The notes beneath the pieces are model-generated. The model was given only the letters and a program-made list of their open reading frames with translations, ran no database searches and was not told where the DNA came from. DNA of 64,000 nucleotides. Source: Arenibacter algicola. Lineage in GTDB: Bacteria > Bacteroidota > Bacteroidia > Flavobacteriales > Flavobacteriaceae. Location of the stretch: the NCBI RefSeq assembly GCF_018860365.1, contig NZ_JAHKPO010000022.1, forward strand, positions 109,860-173,859, read 5' to 3'. Shown here piece after piece: positions 1 through 9,624 of this stretch (its first letter is position 1; each line of letters starts with the position of its first letter). The translations under genes were made by a program, and so were the position numbers.

Positions 1-1
1 A

Positions 2-685
2 TCAACTACCGATGAAAATTTCCTGAGGACCACCAGATATACCAATATTGATGGTAATTACAGTGGCTATGGGGGAATTGGTTATTCCAAGCAGATTAAA
101 AAGGATAGCCTTTATACCTTAAAATTTAATGTAAGGCCACGATTAAGTTACGGTAGGCAGATCAGTTTTACCAACGGAGTTGAACTTAGGGCCAAAAGGT
201 TTGATGTATCGCCCTATGTGTCTACCACCTATAATTATAAGGAGGTTCTGGAAATTGAACCAGGCTATGGTATTTCTTTTAACAATACTACCTACAATCT
301 GGATAATATAGAGGATGTGGAATATACTTCCCAAAATGCCAATCTAAGGGTCACTTCATATTGGCCTAAAAATTTAATTTGGGGCAATGACCTTAAATAT
401 AGTTATAACGGAAATGTGGGACCAGGATTTAGAAAGGATGCCCTTTTTTGGAATATGAGTCTCGGTCTTCAAATACTGGAAGATAAAGGTACCCTTAAGG
501 TGTTGGCTTACGACTTGTTGGATCAAAATATAAATACCCGTAGGACTACAGGGGAAGATTTTATTCAGGATTTTCAAGGCACTGTGCTACAGCAGTATTT
601 TATGGCAAGCTTTACCTATAAGTTTGATCAGTTTGGGGGCAAAAAACCCGATATGGGATCAAGGGGAAGGCGTTATTACAATTAA
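2..685 (+). CDS. Outer-membrane beta-barrel receptor, C-terminal part
   Basis: The frame is open from the left edge of the window and ends with TAA at 683-685, so only the last 227 residues are visible. They alternate aromatic or hydrophobic strands with polar, glycine- and asparagine-rich loops, as in a TonB-receptor-type barrel. The segment around DLLDQN...TGEDFIQD followed by ASFTYKFDQFGG is typical of the C-terminal barrel strands of the Bacteroidota 'outer membrane protein beta-barrel' family, which carries a carboxypeptidase-regulatory-like N-terminus. A glycine/arginine-rich tail follows the last strand. The N-terminal plug or regulatory domain lies outside the window, so the ligand cannot be guessed. 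Membership of the barrel class is fairly sure; the exact subfamily is not. Confidence 0.75.
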   Translation, partial: STTDENFLRTTRYTNIDGNYSGYGGIGYSKQIKKDSLYTLKFNVRPRLSYGRQISFTNGVELRAKRFDVSPYVSTTYNYKEVLEIEPGYGISFNNTTYNLDNIEDVEYTSQNANLRVTSYWPKNLIWGNDLKYSYNGNVGPGFRKDALFWNMSLGLQILEDKGTLKVLAYDLLDQNINTRRTTGEDFIQDFQGTVLQQYFMASFTYKFDQFGGKKPDMGSRGRRYYN

Positions 686-697
686 TGTTTTTGTTTG

Positions 698-1077
698 AAG
701 GGTTTCTGGTTTAAAGGGTTTAAGGTTTGAATGGTTATTCATTTTCTTTTTCAAATCTTCAAATTAGTCCATTGTTCCATTCTCTTGGATATTGCTTGAC
801 CTTCTTTTTTCTAGTCTCTAGTCTCTTGTTTCTAGTTTAAAGGGTTTGAGGTTTGGAAGGTTATACAGTTGTAGTTTCAAATCTTCAAATTCTCAAACTA
901 GCCCATTGTTCCATTCTCTTGGATATTGCTTGACCTTCTTTTTTCTAGTCTCTAGTCTCTAGTCTCTAGTTTCTGGTTTGAATTGTTTCTAGTTTAAAGG
1001 GTTTAAGGTTTGGAAGGTTATACAGTTGTAGTTTCAAATCTTCAAATCTTCAAATCTTCAAATCTTCAAATTGTCAA
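698..1077. repeat. Intergenic array of degenerate direct repeats
   Basis: This gene-free stretch is made of related blocks. The block ccattgttccattctcttgg with its following ~50 bases occurs at 769 and again at 903, a period of 134 bp. The block tctagtttaaaggg with 'aaggtttgg' following occurs near 831 and 988, with a degenerate third copy near 708. Inside are short-period tracts: the 7-mer tagtctc repeated from about 946 to 968, and the 8-mer tcaaatct four times from 1034 to 1065. No open frame of coding character crosses it. It separates the barrel gene (plus strand) from the converging TPM operon. Confidence 0.85.
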
Positions 1078-1135
1078 ATTACCCAATTAACACATTGTTA
1101 CATTAAGCAATTGGTACATTTTCACATTAAAACCA

Positions 1136-1942
1136 TCACCAACCTCCTGAAGAACCACCGCCACCAAAGCCGCCACCACCGAAGCCTCCTCCGAAACCAC
1201 CGCCGCCAAAACTGCCTCCACCTCCAAAGCCACCGCCCGAGGACCCGGATCTGTAACCGCCACGGCCCATATTGCTGAGCACAATAATATCCCAAAGGTC
1301 CATTCCCTTACGGTTTCCTCCCTTGCCACCACCTCCTCTTCTCCCTCTATTGGAAAGTATAATAAGGATTATGATAAAAATGATGAATGGTAGTAAGGTC
1401 TGAAATGGAAATCCAGGACTTTTGTCAAAACTGCGCTCTTCCTTGAATTCGCCATTAAGTACCTTAAAAATGGCATCTGCCCCCTTGTTGAGTCCGTTGT
1501 AATAGTTGCCCTGCTTGAATTCTGGGATGATTACTGTTTCTATAATGCGTTTGGATAGTGCATCTGTCAATAGCGGCTCAATGCCATAACCTGTATTAAT
1601 GGCAATTTTTCTGTCGTCCCGTGCCAACAGAATTAAAATACCGTTGTCCTCCTTGGCTTGTCCTATTCCCCAAGCATGTCCCCAGTTTGCTCCTAGAAAG
1701 TTTATATTTTCCCCCTGTGTAGAGGAGATAATCGCCGTTACTATCTGGGTGGAAGTACTGTCCGAATAGCGGATCAATTTTTGCTCCAGGCTAGTTTTCT
1801 GTTCGGCAGAAAGTAGATTTATATAATCATAAACACTCGTTTGTGCCCCAGGTTTTGGCTTTTCGGGGATTTTAAATTGGGCAACAGTTATAGAGAAGCT
1901 GCATAATACTAGGAATAAGAGACTACCCTTTAGATACTTCAT
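1136..1942 (-). CDS. Exported TPM-domain protein with Gly-rich tail
   Basis: A 268-residue protein with a signal peptide (residues 1-21, cut before QFKIPEKP), a TPM domain (about 33-160, containing the GYGIEPLLTD segment typical of the family), one membrane segment (about 181-197) and a C-terminal tail from about 220 that is almost only Gly, Ser and Phe. TPM proteins are envelope-associated. Some bind metal or have phosphatase activity, and others are structural partners of membrane proteins. It is the last gene of a five-gene minus-strand operon and starts 20 bp inside the preceding TPM gene, so translation is probably coupled. The topology suggests a TPM domain outside the inner membrane and the glycine tail on the other side. 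Family assignment is firm; molecular function is not known. Confidence 0.88.
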   Translation of the reverse strand: MKYLKGSLLFLVLCSFSITVAQFKIPEKPKPGAQTSVYDYINLLSAEQKTSLEQKLIRYSDSTSTQIVTAIISSTQGENINFLGANWGHAWGIGQAKEDNGILILLARDDRKIAINTGYGIEPLLTDALSKRIIETVIIPEFKQGNYYNGLNKGADAIFKVLNGEFKEERSFDKSPGFPFQTLLPFIIFIIILIILSNRGRRGGGGKGGNRKGMDLWDIIVLSNMGRGGYRSGSSGGGFGGGGSFGGGGFGGGFGGGGFGGGGSSGGW

Positions 1943-2360
1943 TGCTTAATTCGTTGGGATTATTATGCTGCCAGGGGAAATGGGTTTCCAATTCTTTACC
2001 GGCCATGAGTATTCCTTCTATGATACCTTGCTTAAAATTTCCTTTTTTAAAATGATTTTCCAGAATCGTTTTGGTATTGTCCCAAAAATTATCGGGGACA
2101 ACTCGGTTTATGCCCTTGTCGCCATAAATAACAAATTTCTTGTCATGTACGGCAATGTAGATCAATACCCCATTTTCTTCTTTGGTATTGTCCATTTTTA
2201 AATAGTGGAAGACCTCTTGGGCACGTTCAAAATGGGCTTTTTTGGACATAGGTTCAATATGCACCCTTATTTCCCCGGAAGTATTTTTTTCGGCCTCAAC
2301 AATAGCATTCACTATTTCCAATTCCTCATCGGCCGTTAAAAAATCTTCTACTTTGGACAT
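1923..2360 (-). CDS. Soluble TPM-domain protein
   Basis: A 145-residue protein that is nearly all TPM domain, starting MSKVEDFLTADEELEIVNAI with no signal peptide or membrane segment. The core motif GEIRVHIE and the later YGDKGINRVVPDNFW region match the family. It overlaps the next TPM gene by 20 bp and lies 6 bp after the LemA gene. A soluble TPM protein, a TPM protein with signal and anchor, and LemA side by side is a common Bacteroidota arrangement and suggests they act together at the cell envelope. Whether this copy is cytoplasmic is inferred from the lack of an export signal. Confidence 0.88.
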   Translation of the reverse strand: MSKVEDFLTADEELEIVNAIVEAEKNTSGEIRVHIEPMSKKAHFERAQEVFHYLKMDNTKEENGVLIYIAVHDKKFVIYGDKGINRVVPDNFWDNTKTILENHFKKGNFKQGIIEGILMAGKELETHFPWQHNNPNELSNEVSKG

Positions 2361-2366
2361 CTTGTT

Positions 2367-2966
2367 TTAGTTGAATTCGAAATTCACGTCTGGAGCTTGC
2401 TCCGCACCGGCTTCCGATTTAAAGTAAGCCAATTCATCAAAATTAAATAGACCTGCCAATACGGAATTTGGGAAGGTTTTTATGTGATTGTTGTAAGGCA
2501 AAACACTTTCGTTAAAACGATTTCGTTCTATGTTTATTCTGTTTTCCGTGCCTTCCAATTGTGACTGCAGTTCCAGGAAATTTTGATTTGCCTTCAGGTC
2601 AGGGTATCGCTCCACGGTTACCAAAAGACTTTTCAAGGCACCGCTAAGTCCACCCTGTACCTCGTTGAATTTTGCAAGTTGCTCAGGGGTAATATTAGTA
2701 GGGTCTATGCTGACCGAGGTGGCCTTGGCCCTTGCTTCTATAACCGCTGTAAGTGTTCCCTTTTCAAAGTCCGCTGCGCCCTGTACTGTCTTAACAAGGT
2801 TGCCAATAAGATCGTTACGTCTTTGGTAGGCACTTTCCACATTGGCCCAAGACTGGGTAGAAGTTTCCTTAAGTTTAACAGCGGTATTGTTAAAGCCTAC
2901 GGCCCATTGGTATAAGCCTATTCCTAAAACCGCGAGGATAATTACTGGAATTAACCATTTTTTCAT
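2367..2966 (-). CDS. LemA family protein
   Basis: A 199-residue protein with one N-terminal membrane helix (about residues 4-20) followed by the all-helical LemA domain. The diagnostic stretch WANVESAYQRRNDLIGNLV is at about 40-58. LemA proteins are small membrane-anchored helical proteins of unknown biochemical function, usually predicted to have a short N-terminus and an extracytoplasmic bulk. The gene is third in the operon, 21 bp after the MerR gene and 6 bp before the first TPM gene. Identification is secure; role unknown. Confidence 0.93.
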   Translation of the reverse strand: MKKWLIPVIILAVLGIGLYQWAVGFNNTAVKLKETSTQSWANVESAYQRRNDLIGNLVKTVQGAADFEKGTLTAVIEARAKATSVSIDPTNITPEQLAKFNEVQGGLSGALKSLLVTVERYPDLKANQNFLELQSQLEGTENRINIERNRFNESVLPYNNHIKTFPNSVLAGLFNFDELAYFKSEAGAEQAPDVNFEFN

Positions 2967-2987
2967 GATCAGTGTATTTAGTGTTAT

Positions 2988-3317
2988 TTATAGTTGGTTC
3001 TTTATTTTGATAAGTTCAGCCTTGACCTTTTCCAATTTTTGGATTACATCAAAGGTAGACAAGGTTTTTAATTTATCTTCCTTTAAATGTGTTTTGGCAC
3101 CTTCTAGCGTAAAACCGCGCTCCTTTACCAAATGGTAGATAAGTTGAAGATTTTTAATGTCCTGGGGAGTGAATTTTCTATTGCCCTTAGCATTCTTTTT
3201 AGGCTTGAGCACGTCGAACTCCTTTTCCCAAAAACGGATAAGTGAGGTGTTCACATCAAAGGCATCGGCCACTTCACCAATACCATAATATCGTTTTTCC
3301 GGAAGATCTATATGCAT
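2988..3317 (-). CDS. MerR-family transcriptional regulator
   Basis: A 109-residue protein with a winged-helix MerR DNA-binding domain at about 9-80 (YGIGEVADAF, then a second helix with NTSLIRFWEKEF). It has a short C-terminal helix that could make the dimer coiled coil, but no cysteine cluster or effector domain. This short form is common in Bacteroidota and usually sits next to the M23 peptidase gene, as here. Its start codon overlaps the stop of the M23 gene in the sequence TTAATG, so the two are translationally coupled. Target genes are unknown; autoregulation of the envelope operon is the simplest guess. Confidence 0.9.
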   Translation of the reverse strand: MHIDLPEKRYYGIGEVADAFDVNTSLIRFWEKEFDVLKPKKNAKGNRKFTPQDIKNLQLIYHLVKERGFTLEGAKTHLKEDKLKTLSTFDVIQKLEKVKAELIKIKNQL

Positions 3318-4294
3318 TAATCCAGGGATTGATTTTCTTGGTTTGCGTATTTCAACATATTTTCGAATTCTTCCGCGGTTAAACTGCCGTAGTAGAAGTT
3401 AATAGGGTTAATTCTTTCGTCATCTTTCCATACCTCGTAATGTAGGTGTGGCGCTTCTGATCTACCTGTGCTTCCTACAAAACCGATGAGGTCACCTCTT
3501 TTTACCTTTTGGCGGGCTTTAACGTTATACTGACTTAAATGACCGTAAAGGCTCATATATCCATAGCCATGATCTATTCTTATATGTTTTCCGTAACCCG
3601 AGGCATTGTTGTCCGCTCTAGTAACCGTTCCGTCGCCCGAAGCATATATCGGAGTTCCTTTTGGAGAGGTGAAATCCATTCCCCAGTGCATTTTTCTAGC
3701 TTTGGTAAATGGGTCGGAACGCCAACCATAACCAGATGCCATGCGTGTTAGGTCTTCATTCTTTATGGGCTGTATGGCAGGGATTGCCGCTAATAATTTT
3801 TCTTTTTCTTCCGCCAGCTTGGTAATTTCATCCAAGGATTTGGATTGAATCACCATTTGCTTTTGAATAATGTCCAGCCTTTTCGTAGTGGCGATGATCA
3901 TTTCGGAATTATTGAAGCCTTCTAGGGATTTATACCTGTTTACCCCTCCAAATCCAGCTCTTCTCTGTTCTTCGGGTATTGGGTTGGCTTCGAAATATAA
4001 TCTGTAAATATTGTTGTCCCGGTCCTCAATATTGGCCAGTACATTTTCTATCTGCTCCATTTTTTTGCCCAGCAATTCGAACTGAAGCTCATAGTTTTTG
4101 ACCTCTCTGGCCAAGGAAAGTTCTCGTGGGGTGTTTACCAAATTGGTGTTTAAAAGTAATATAAGGCCTAAAAATCCAAATAGAAATGACCCTAGAAAAA
4201 ATAGAGCAATATTTCTAAATCTTCTGGATTTTTTGGGTTCTATCTTACGGTAAGATAGGGTGTCCGGGTCGTAATAATATTTTACCTTAGACAT
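3317..4294 (-). CDS. Membrane-anchored M23 peptidase (LytM type)
   Basis: A 325-residue protein with a short cytoplasmic N-terminus, a membrane helix at about 29-49, a coiled-coil region (60-170) and a C-terminal M23 domain (about 185-300). The zinc/catalytic residues are visible: H203 and D207 in HWGMD, and H283/H285 in APHLHYE. All key residues are present, so it is probably an active peptidoglycan endopeptidase rather than a degenerate activator. It acts on the periplasmic side of the inner membrane. It is the first gene of the operon with MerR, LemA and two TPM proteins, and is divergent from alaS with a 104-bp gap. Confidence 0.94.
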   Translation of the reverse strand: MSKVKYYYDPDTLSYRKIEPKKSRRFRNIALFFLGSFLFGFLGLILLLNTNLVNTPRELSLAREVKNYELQFELLGKKMEQIENVLANIEDRDNNIYRLYFEANPIPEEQRRAGFGGVNRYKSLEGFNNSEMIIATTKRLDIIQKQMVIQSKSLDEITKLAEEKEKLLAAIPAIQPIKNEDLTRMASGYGWRSDPFTKARKMHWGMDFTSPKGTPIYASGDGTVTRADNNASGYGKHIRIDHGYGYMSLYGHLSQYNVKARQKVKRGDLIGFVGSTGRSEAPHLHYEVWKDDERINPINFYYGSLTAEEFENMLKYANQENQSLD

Positions 4295-4309
4295 GTATCT
4301 AATTTATCC

Positions 4310-4317
4310 TATTTTTG
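4310..4317 (+). promoter_or_regulatory. Possible -7 box for alaS
   Basis: TATTTTTG matches the Bacteroidota -7 consensus TAnnTTTG in the alaS orientation and would give a leader of about 75 nt. No good TTTG at -33 is present, so this is a weak call. Confidence 0.35.
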
Positions 4318-4398
4318 TGGTCATGTTTATAGATAACTTGCAAATTTGCAAATTGTTTTCTAACAACCGTTAAATATATAAAAAGCTTACCAATTTAC

Positions 4399-7014
4399 AT
4401 GAAATCCCAAGAAATTAGAGCCAAGTTTTTAGAATTTTTTAAGGAAAAATCCCATAAAATTGTTCCTTCTGCACCAATGGTCATCAAAGATGATCCAACA
4501 TTAATGTTTACCAATGCGGGTATGAATCAGTTTAAGGAGTTTTTCTTGGGGAACTCTGTACCTAAGAACACTCGTGTGGCCGATACCCAAAAATGCCTTA
4601 GGGTTAGTGGCAAGCATAACGACTTGGAAGAGGTGGGGAAGGATACCTACCACCATACCATGTTCGAAATGTTGGGGAACTGGAGTTTTGGGGATTACTT
4701 TAAGGTCGAGGCCATTGCTTGGGCATGGGAGTTTTTAACCGAAGTATGCAAGATTGATAAAAATAGCCTATACGTAACCGTCTTTGAGGGCAGTAAGGAT
4801 GCCGATAAGCTAGATCAAGATACTGAAGCCTTGGAGCTTTGGAGTAAAATAGTGGCCAAGGATAGAATACTTTTTGGGAACAAGAAGGATAATTTTTGGG
4901 AAATGGGAGACCAAGGGCCTTGTGGACCTTGTTCGGAAATTCATGTGGATATCCGTTCCGCAGAGGAAAAAGCAAAAGTATCCGGTGCTGCTCTTGTCAA
5001 CCAAGATCATCCACAGGTTGTGGAAATCTGGAACTTGGTTTTTATGCAGTACAATAGGAAGGCCAACGGACAATTGGAAGCTTTGCCGGCCAAACATGTG
5101 GATACGGGAATGGGCTTTGAGCGTTTGTGTATGGTAATGCAGGGGGTGCAATCCAATTACGACACCGATGTTTTTACACCAATAATCAGGGAGATAGAGA
5201 CCATCACCAATTCCAAATATGGAAAGGACGAAGAAATAAATATTGCCATAAGGGTAATTGCCGATCATATAAGGGCGGTTTCCTTTTCCATTGCAGACGG
5301 ACAGTTGCCCAGTAATACAGGGGCTGGCTATGTAATCCGTAGAATTTTGAGAAGGGCCATTCGTTATGGATTTACTTTTTTGAATACTAAGGAACCTTTT
5401 ATGTTCCAATTGGTAAAGGTGCTTTCCGATACCATGGGGAAATCCTTTCCAGAACTTAAGGACCAACGACAGTTAATAGAAAATGTGGTGAAGGAGGAGG
5501 AACATTCCTTCTTAAAGACTTTGGACCAAGGACTATTATTGTTGGATAATATTGTTGCCGAAAACAAGGATAAAAAAATAGACGGTAGAAAAGCCTTTGA
5601 GCTATACGATACGTTCGGATTCCCCATTGATTTAACAGCCCTTATTTTAAGTGAAAGAGGGTATGAGCTGGATGAAAAAGGGTTCGAAACCGCCATGAAG
5701 GAGCAAAAAGATCGTTCCAGATCGGCCTCCGAAGTGTCCAAAGAAGATTGGATTGTTCTTGCCGATGATCCACAGCAGGAATTTGTGGGTTATGATAATT
5801 TGGAAACCTCGGTAAAAATTGTAAAATATAGAAAGGTAACTTCCAAAAAAGAAGGAGAGCAATATCAGATCGTATTCAACCTTACCCCGTTTTATCCCGA
5901 AGGAGGAGGACAGGTTGGGGACAAGGGATATTTGGAAGCTCCCAATGGCGATGTGGTATATATCCTGGATACCAAAAAGGAAAATAACGAGATTGTCCAT
6001 TTTGCAAAAAATTTACCCAAGGATACTGCAGATAAGTTTAAGGCAGTGGTAGATGCAAAGCAACGCAAGAGAACAGAATGTAACCATACGGCTACGCATT
6101 TATTGCACCAGGCCCTACGTGAAATTCTGGGGAAACATGTGGAACAAAAAGGTTCTGCAGTGCATTCCAAATACCTGCGTTTCGATTTCTCCCATTTTGC
6201 CAAACTTAGTACGGATGAATTGGTAGCCATAGAAAGTTTTGTAAATGCGCGTATAAGCAATGGTCTTCCTTTGGAGGAACAGCGAAATGTACCCATGGAA
6301 AAGGCCTTGGAGCAAGGGGCAATGGCCCTGTTCGGGGAAAAGTATGGCGATGCGGTCAGAACCATTCGCTTTGGACAATCCATAGAACTATGCGGGGGTA
6401 CCCATGTACGGAATACGGCCGATATCTGGCATTTTAGAATTAAGTCGGAAGGGGCCGTGGCCGCGGGAATACGCAGAATAGAAGCCATAACCTCCGATGC
6501 TGTCAAGGACTTTTATGCCGAAAGTAATAATACCCTGTTGGAATTAAAGGAACTTTTAAATAATCCCCAGGAACCAGTTAAAGCGTTAACGGCTTTGCAA
6601 GAGGAGAACTTGAGGTTGAAAAAAGAGCTGGAAAACCTCTTGAAGGACAAAGCCAAAAACTTGAAGGGCGAGTTGCTCAATGAACTTACTGAAGTAAACG
6701 GAATTCAATTCTTGGCGAAGAAGGTGGATTTGGATGCGGCAGGAATAAAGGACATCTCCTTTGAGATGGGACAGAATAGAAAGGACCTATTTTTACTTTT
6801 CGCTTCGGAGAACGAAGGGAAAGCACTTTTGTCCTGTTATATCTCCAAAGAACTGGTAGAAGAGAGGAAATTGAATGCCGGAACCATAGTGCGGGAGCTT
6901 GGAAAATACATTCAAGGTGGCGGGGGCGGACAGCCGTTTTTTGCTACTGCCGGAGGTAAAAATCCAGCCGGGATTGGCGAGGTGCTCGAGAAAGCTAAAG
7001 CTTATATAGTATAG
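4399..7014 (+). CDS. alaS: Alanyl-tRNA synthetase
   Basis: An 871-residue cytoplasmic enzyme that charges tRNA-Ala. The class II catalytic domain starts at the N-terminus ([13 protein letters not shown], then [15 protein letters not shown]). The editing domain has the zinc-binding HxxxH (H563/H567 in HTATH) and C665/H669 in CGGTH. A helical linker is followed by the C-terminal DHHA1 domain with its glycine run GGGGGQPFF. Length and domain order are those of full bacterial AlaRS. It stands at the head of a plus-strand series with the GSCFA gene 82 bp downstream, and is divergent from the M23 operon. Confidence 0.98.
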   Translation: MKSQEIRAKFLEFFKEKSHKIVPSAPMVIKDDPTLMFTNAGMNQFKEFFLGNSVPKNTRVADTQKCLRVSGKHNDLEEVGKDTYHHTMFEMLGNWSFGDYFKVEAIAWAWEFLTEVCKIDKNSLYVTVFEGSKDADKLDQDTEALELWSKIVAKDRILFGNKKDNFWEMGDQGPCGPCSEIHVDIRSAEEKAKVSGAALVNQDHPQVVEIWNLVFMQYNRKANGQLEALPAKHVDTGMGFERLCMVMQGVQSNYDTDVFTPIIREIETITNSKYGKDEEINIAIRVIADHIRAVSFSIADGQLPSNTGAGYVIRRILRRAIRYGFTFLNTKEPFMFQLVKVLSDTMGKSFPELKDQRQLIENVVKEEEHSFLKTLDQGLLLLDNIVAENKDKKIDGRKAFELYDTFGFPIDLTALILSERGYELDEKGFETAMKEQKDRSRSASEVSKEDWIVLADDPQQEFVGYDNLETSVKIVKYRKVTSKKEGEQYQIVFNLTPFYPEGGGQVGDKGYLEAPNGDVVYILDTKKENNEIVHFAKNLPKDTADKFKAVVDAKQRKRTECNHTATHLLHQALREILGKHVEQKGSAVHSKYLRFDFSHFAKLSTDELVAIESFVNARISNGLPLEEQRNVPMEKALEQGAMALFGEKYGDAVRTIRFGQSIELCGGTHVRNTADIWHFRIKSEGAVAAGIRRIEAITSDAVKDFYAESNNTLLELKELLNNPQEPVKALTALQEENLRLKKELENLLKDKAKNLKGELLNELTEVNGIQFLAKKVDLDAAGIKDISFEMGQNRKDLFLLFASENEGKALLSCYISKELVEERKLNAGTIVRELGKYIQGGGGGQPFFATAGGKNPAGIGEVLEKAKAYIV

Positions 7015-7096
7015 GACGATAGTAATAATCCGAATAGTGGTATAACTTAAGGAGGCTCTAGAGTTGCCTTAGGAAGTCAATGCTTAAAATTGAATC

Positions 7097-8041
7097 ATGA
7101 AACTTCAAACACAGGTACCTCTAAAAAAAGCTGAAAATCAGATTGATTATAGAAGTCAGCTAATGGTGTTGGGGTCTTGTTTTGCCAACAATATAGGAGA
7201 CAAACTGGCTTACTATAAATTTCAAACCCTACAAAATCCGTTTGGAATTTTATTTCATCCTTTGGCCATGGAAAATTTAATTTCTAGGGCTATTCAACAG
7301 AAGGAATACACAGGCGAAGAGGTGTTTTTTTTGAACGAGCGCTGGCAGTGTTATGATGCACATTCCGATTTGTCCTCTGTTACAAAGGAAGAATTGCTTG
7401 GTAGCCTAAACTCAGGCTTATTGCAAACGAAACTATATATAACCAAGGCTACGCATATCTTTATTACTTTAGGGACAGCTTGGACCTATCAATTGAAGGA
7501 GAGTGGAAAGGAAGTGGCCAATTGCCATAAGGTTCCTCAGATAGCCTTTCAGAAACAACTACTCTCAATAGAAAAAATCAGTCAAAGTCTTGAGGTAATT
7601 ATACATCAAATTCGAGCTGTAAATGCAAAGGCCAAGATTGTCTTTACGGTTTCCCCAGTGCGTCACTTAAAGGATGGTTTTGTGGAAAATCAACAAAGTA
7701 AGGCACATTTGATCAGTGCGGTTCACCATATAATAAAAGCAGGGAATGCCTCGTATTTTCCGAGTTATGAACTAATGATGGACGAACTTCGGGATTATCG
7801 CTTTTACGCGAATGATCTGGTGCATCCCAATGATCTGGGGATTAACTATATCTGGAAAAAATTTAAAGCGGTATGGATTTCCGAAACTTCCTATAGGACT
7901 ATGGATGAAGTGGCCGCTATTCAAAAAGGATTGGATCACCGCCCTTTTAATTTAGAATCGGAAAAGCATCAAAAATTTCTACGACATCTTAAAGAAAGGA
8001 TAATTTTGCTTCAAAAGGAGTATCCATTTATGAAATTTTGA
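7097..8041 (+). CDS. GSCFA domain protein
   Basis: A 314-residue protein that carries the family's name motif, GSCFA, at residues 26-30 within LMVLGSCFANNIGDKL. The C-terminal half has VFTVSPVRHLKDG and a later DLVHPNDLG motif, resembling the GDSL/SGNH hydrolase layout (Ser or Gly near the N-terminus, Asp-x-x-His near the end). The family is widespread in Bacteroidota and probably hydrolytic, but its substrate is unknown. There is no signal peptide, so it should be cytoplasmic. It follows alaS in the same direction; co-transcription is plausible but not shown. Confidence 0.92.
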   Translation: MKLQTQVPLKKAENQIDYRSQLMVLGSCFANNIGDKLAYYKFQTLQNPFGILFHPLAMENLISRAIQQKEYTGEEVFFLNERWQCYDAHSDLSSVTKEELLGSLNSGLLQTKLYITKATHIFITLGTAWTYQLKESGKEVANCHKVPQIAFQKQLLSIEKISQSLEVIIHQIRAVNAKAKIVFTVSPVRHLKDGFVENQQSKAHLISAVHHIIKAGNASYFPSYELMMDELRDYRFYANDLVHPNDLGINYIWKKFKAVWISETSYRTMDEVAAIQKGLDHRPFNLESEKHQKFLRHLKERIILLQKEYPFMKF

Positions 8042-8121
8042 CTAAAATAAGGCAATTGCCCTATGGTTTTGTATTCTGTTTTATTGGAGTTTTGAGGCAA
8101 ATAATTTAAACCTTAAACTTC

Positions 8122-9174
8122 ATGAAATCAAAATTTAACTTTTTACACCTTACGATTTTTCTTTTTGTTATAACCGCTGTGCAAGCACAACAATTGGGTG
8201 AATTTAAACCAAAAGATGATGGTTTTAAATCCAATAAAATTGGTGATGGACCAAAGAAAATCTATATCTCGAGCTTTACTATAAATTTTGAAATTTATAA
8301 GGAGGCGGTCGATGAAAAAAAAGCCGGTGGATTTGGGCGAAGTATTAAAAACGCTTCCAAAGCAAAAGCGGCCGTTGGATTGGCGTCTTTGGACAAAGAG
8401 GCCATTCAGGCAAAAGCGGATCAATTATATACCGAGTTTATAGCGGATTTTAAAAATAAGGGATATGAGCTAATAACAAGCGAAGAAGCCGGTAAAACCG
8501 ACACCTATAAGGGCTGGGAAAAGGCTGTTGGTCCAATGCTTTTTGAAACCGATATGACAGGGATTATTGCGGTTGTACCTACAGATTACTCTTATTACTA
8601 TAAAGATAGAAATGCATTTTCTTCCAAATTGGGAGGATTTGATAAAACAGCTCAAAATTTGTCCAGTGAATTGGATGATGCCTTAATAGCCGATGTTTCA
8701 TTGGTTTATGTTTTTTCTTCCTTGGGGACAGATTGGAATATTGGCAATCAGGCCAAAGTAAAGCTTTTTGTGAATTATAGATTAGCCGATACCTATACCG
8801 TAACGGATGAAAAAACTTCAGCAGGATTAACAAGCATGTTCGACAAATCCAAACAAGCGGTCGGACTTTCCAGTTATGTGAATTTTACACGTGGAAAATT
8901 GAAAATTGGTGGGAGTCCAGAATCTCAATACTTAGGAAGTATGAAATCTGATTTGGAAATTGATGGCGTTATGCAGAAAGAAAAGATTGCCGCCTATTCC
9001 ACTCAAACCCAGGCAACGGCTACATTACTGAATCCGATAGTTTCTATTCGAGGGGATAATTATAGCGAAACCACCAAATGGCTCCAGCCTGATGGAGGCA
9101 AATATGCAGAAGGAATATATTTGGCAGGTAAAAAACTACTTGATTACCATGCCAGCGAAATACTTGGCAAGTAA
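8122..9174 (+). CDS. Exported conserved protein of unknown function
   Basis: A 350-residue protein with a clear signal peptide (about 1-22, ending AVQA before QQLGEF). The mature part has an N-terminal segment KIYISSFTINFEIYKE and a mixed alpha/beta body with no catalytic motif that I recognise. A central region is Tyr-rich (SYYYKDRN) and the end reads YLAGKKLLDYHASEILGK. It looks like a soluble periplasmic or surface protein related to other uncharacterised flavobacterial proteins. It lies 80 bp after the GSCFA gene. I do not recognise a named domain. Confidence 0.75.
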   Translation: MKSKFNFLHLTIFLFVITAVQAQQLGEFKPKDDGFKSNKIGDGPKKIYISSFTINFEIYKEAVDEKKAGGFGRSIKNASKAKAAVGLASLDKEAIQAKADQLYTEFIADFKNKGYELITSEEAGKTDTYKGWEKAVGPMLFETDMTGIIAVVPTDYSYYYKDRNAFSSKLGGFDKTAQNLSSELDDALIADVSLVYVFSSLGTDWNIGNQAKVKLFVNYRLADTYTVTDEKTSAGLTSMFDKSKQAVGLSSYVNFTRGKLKIGGSPESQYLGSMKSDLEIDGVMQKEKIAAYSTQTQATATLLNPIVSIRGDNYSETTKWLQPDGGKYAEGIYLAGKKLLDYHASEILGK

Positions 9175-9332
9175 TCATAATTATTGATTGGGGGCTATCT
9201 CAGGAAAAGGACCCAATTGTAGCCCTATTTAATGCTTAAGATAATTTGTCTGTCTTGGCCTTCATACCTTAATTAATAGTTTGAAAAGTTTGCACCCGTC
9301 CTGACATTTTTTCTTCATTCAAAATAGTCAGG

Positions 9333-9596
9333 ATGGGTTCTGTATTTAAAGCCGAAAGTATGCCTATTTCAATTTTTATTGTTCTTGCTACCTTGGCCAT
9401 CGCTTTTGGTGTAATGTTATATTTTAAAAATAAAAACAATGCACTGGACAATGCCCATAGAGATCTTGTAGGATATTATCTGGAATGTATAGAGCACCAT
9501 CGTGTTGCTTGTGCTGCTAGGGAAAATGGACTAAATAGCTATAGTTTTATATCGTATAATTTAAAAGAATCATTGCTAGATCAAAGTATAGTATAA
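9333..9596 (+). CDS. Possible small membrane protein
   Basis: An 87-codon frame with one strong membrane segment (about residues 11-30, ISIFIVLATLAIAFGVMLYF) followed by basic KNKNN and a soluble tail with three Cys residues. A second ATG at 9360 would give a 78-residue form starting just before the membrane segment. A 7-bp inverted repeat (tcctgac 9299-9305 with gtcagga 9327-9333) abuts the first ATG. The frame lies 28 bp before the histidine kinase gene. No family is recognised. An antisense frame (9269-9451) overlaps it, but the membrane-protein character favours this strand. Confidence 0.42.
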   Translation: MGSVFKAESMPISIFIVLATLAIAFGVMLYFKNKNNALDNAHRDLVGYYLECIEHHRVACAARENGLNSYSFISYNLKESLLDQSIV

Positions 9597-9624
9597 ATTA
9601 GAAATTTTCACGATAATTGTACTA

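Noticed and set aside
1087..1332. 81-codon minus-strand frame in the Gly-rich region
   Set aside because: It is the shifted-frame shadow of the glycine-rich tail of the TPM protein; its Val/Ala bias comes from the GGN codons.
9269..9451. 60-codon antisense frame
   Set aside because: Overlaps the plus-strand small membrane protein; no family and no signal for translation, and the opposite frame looks more like a protein.
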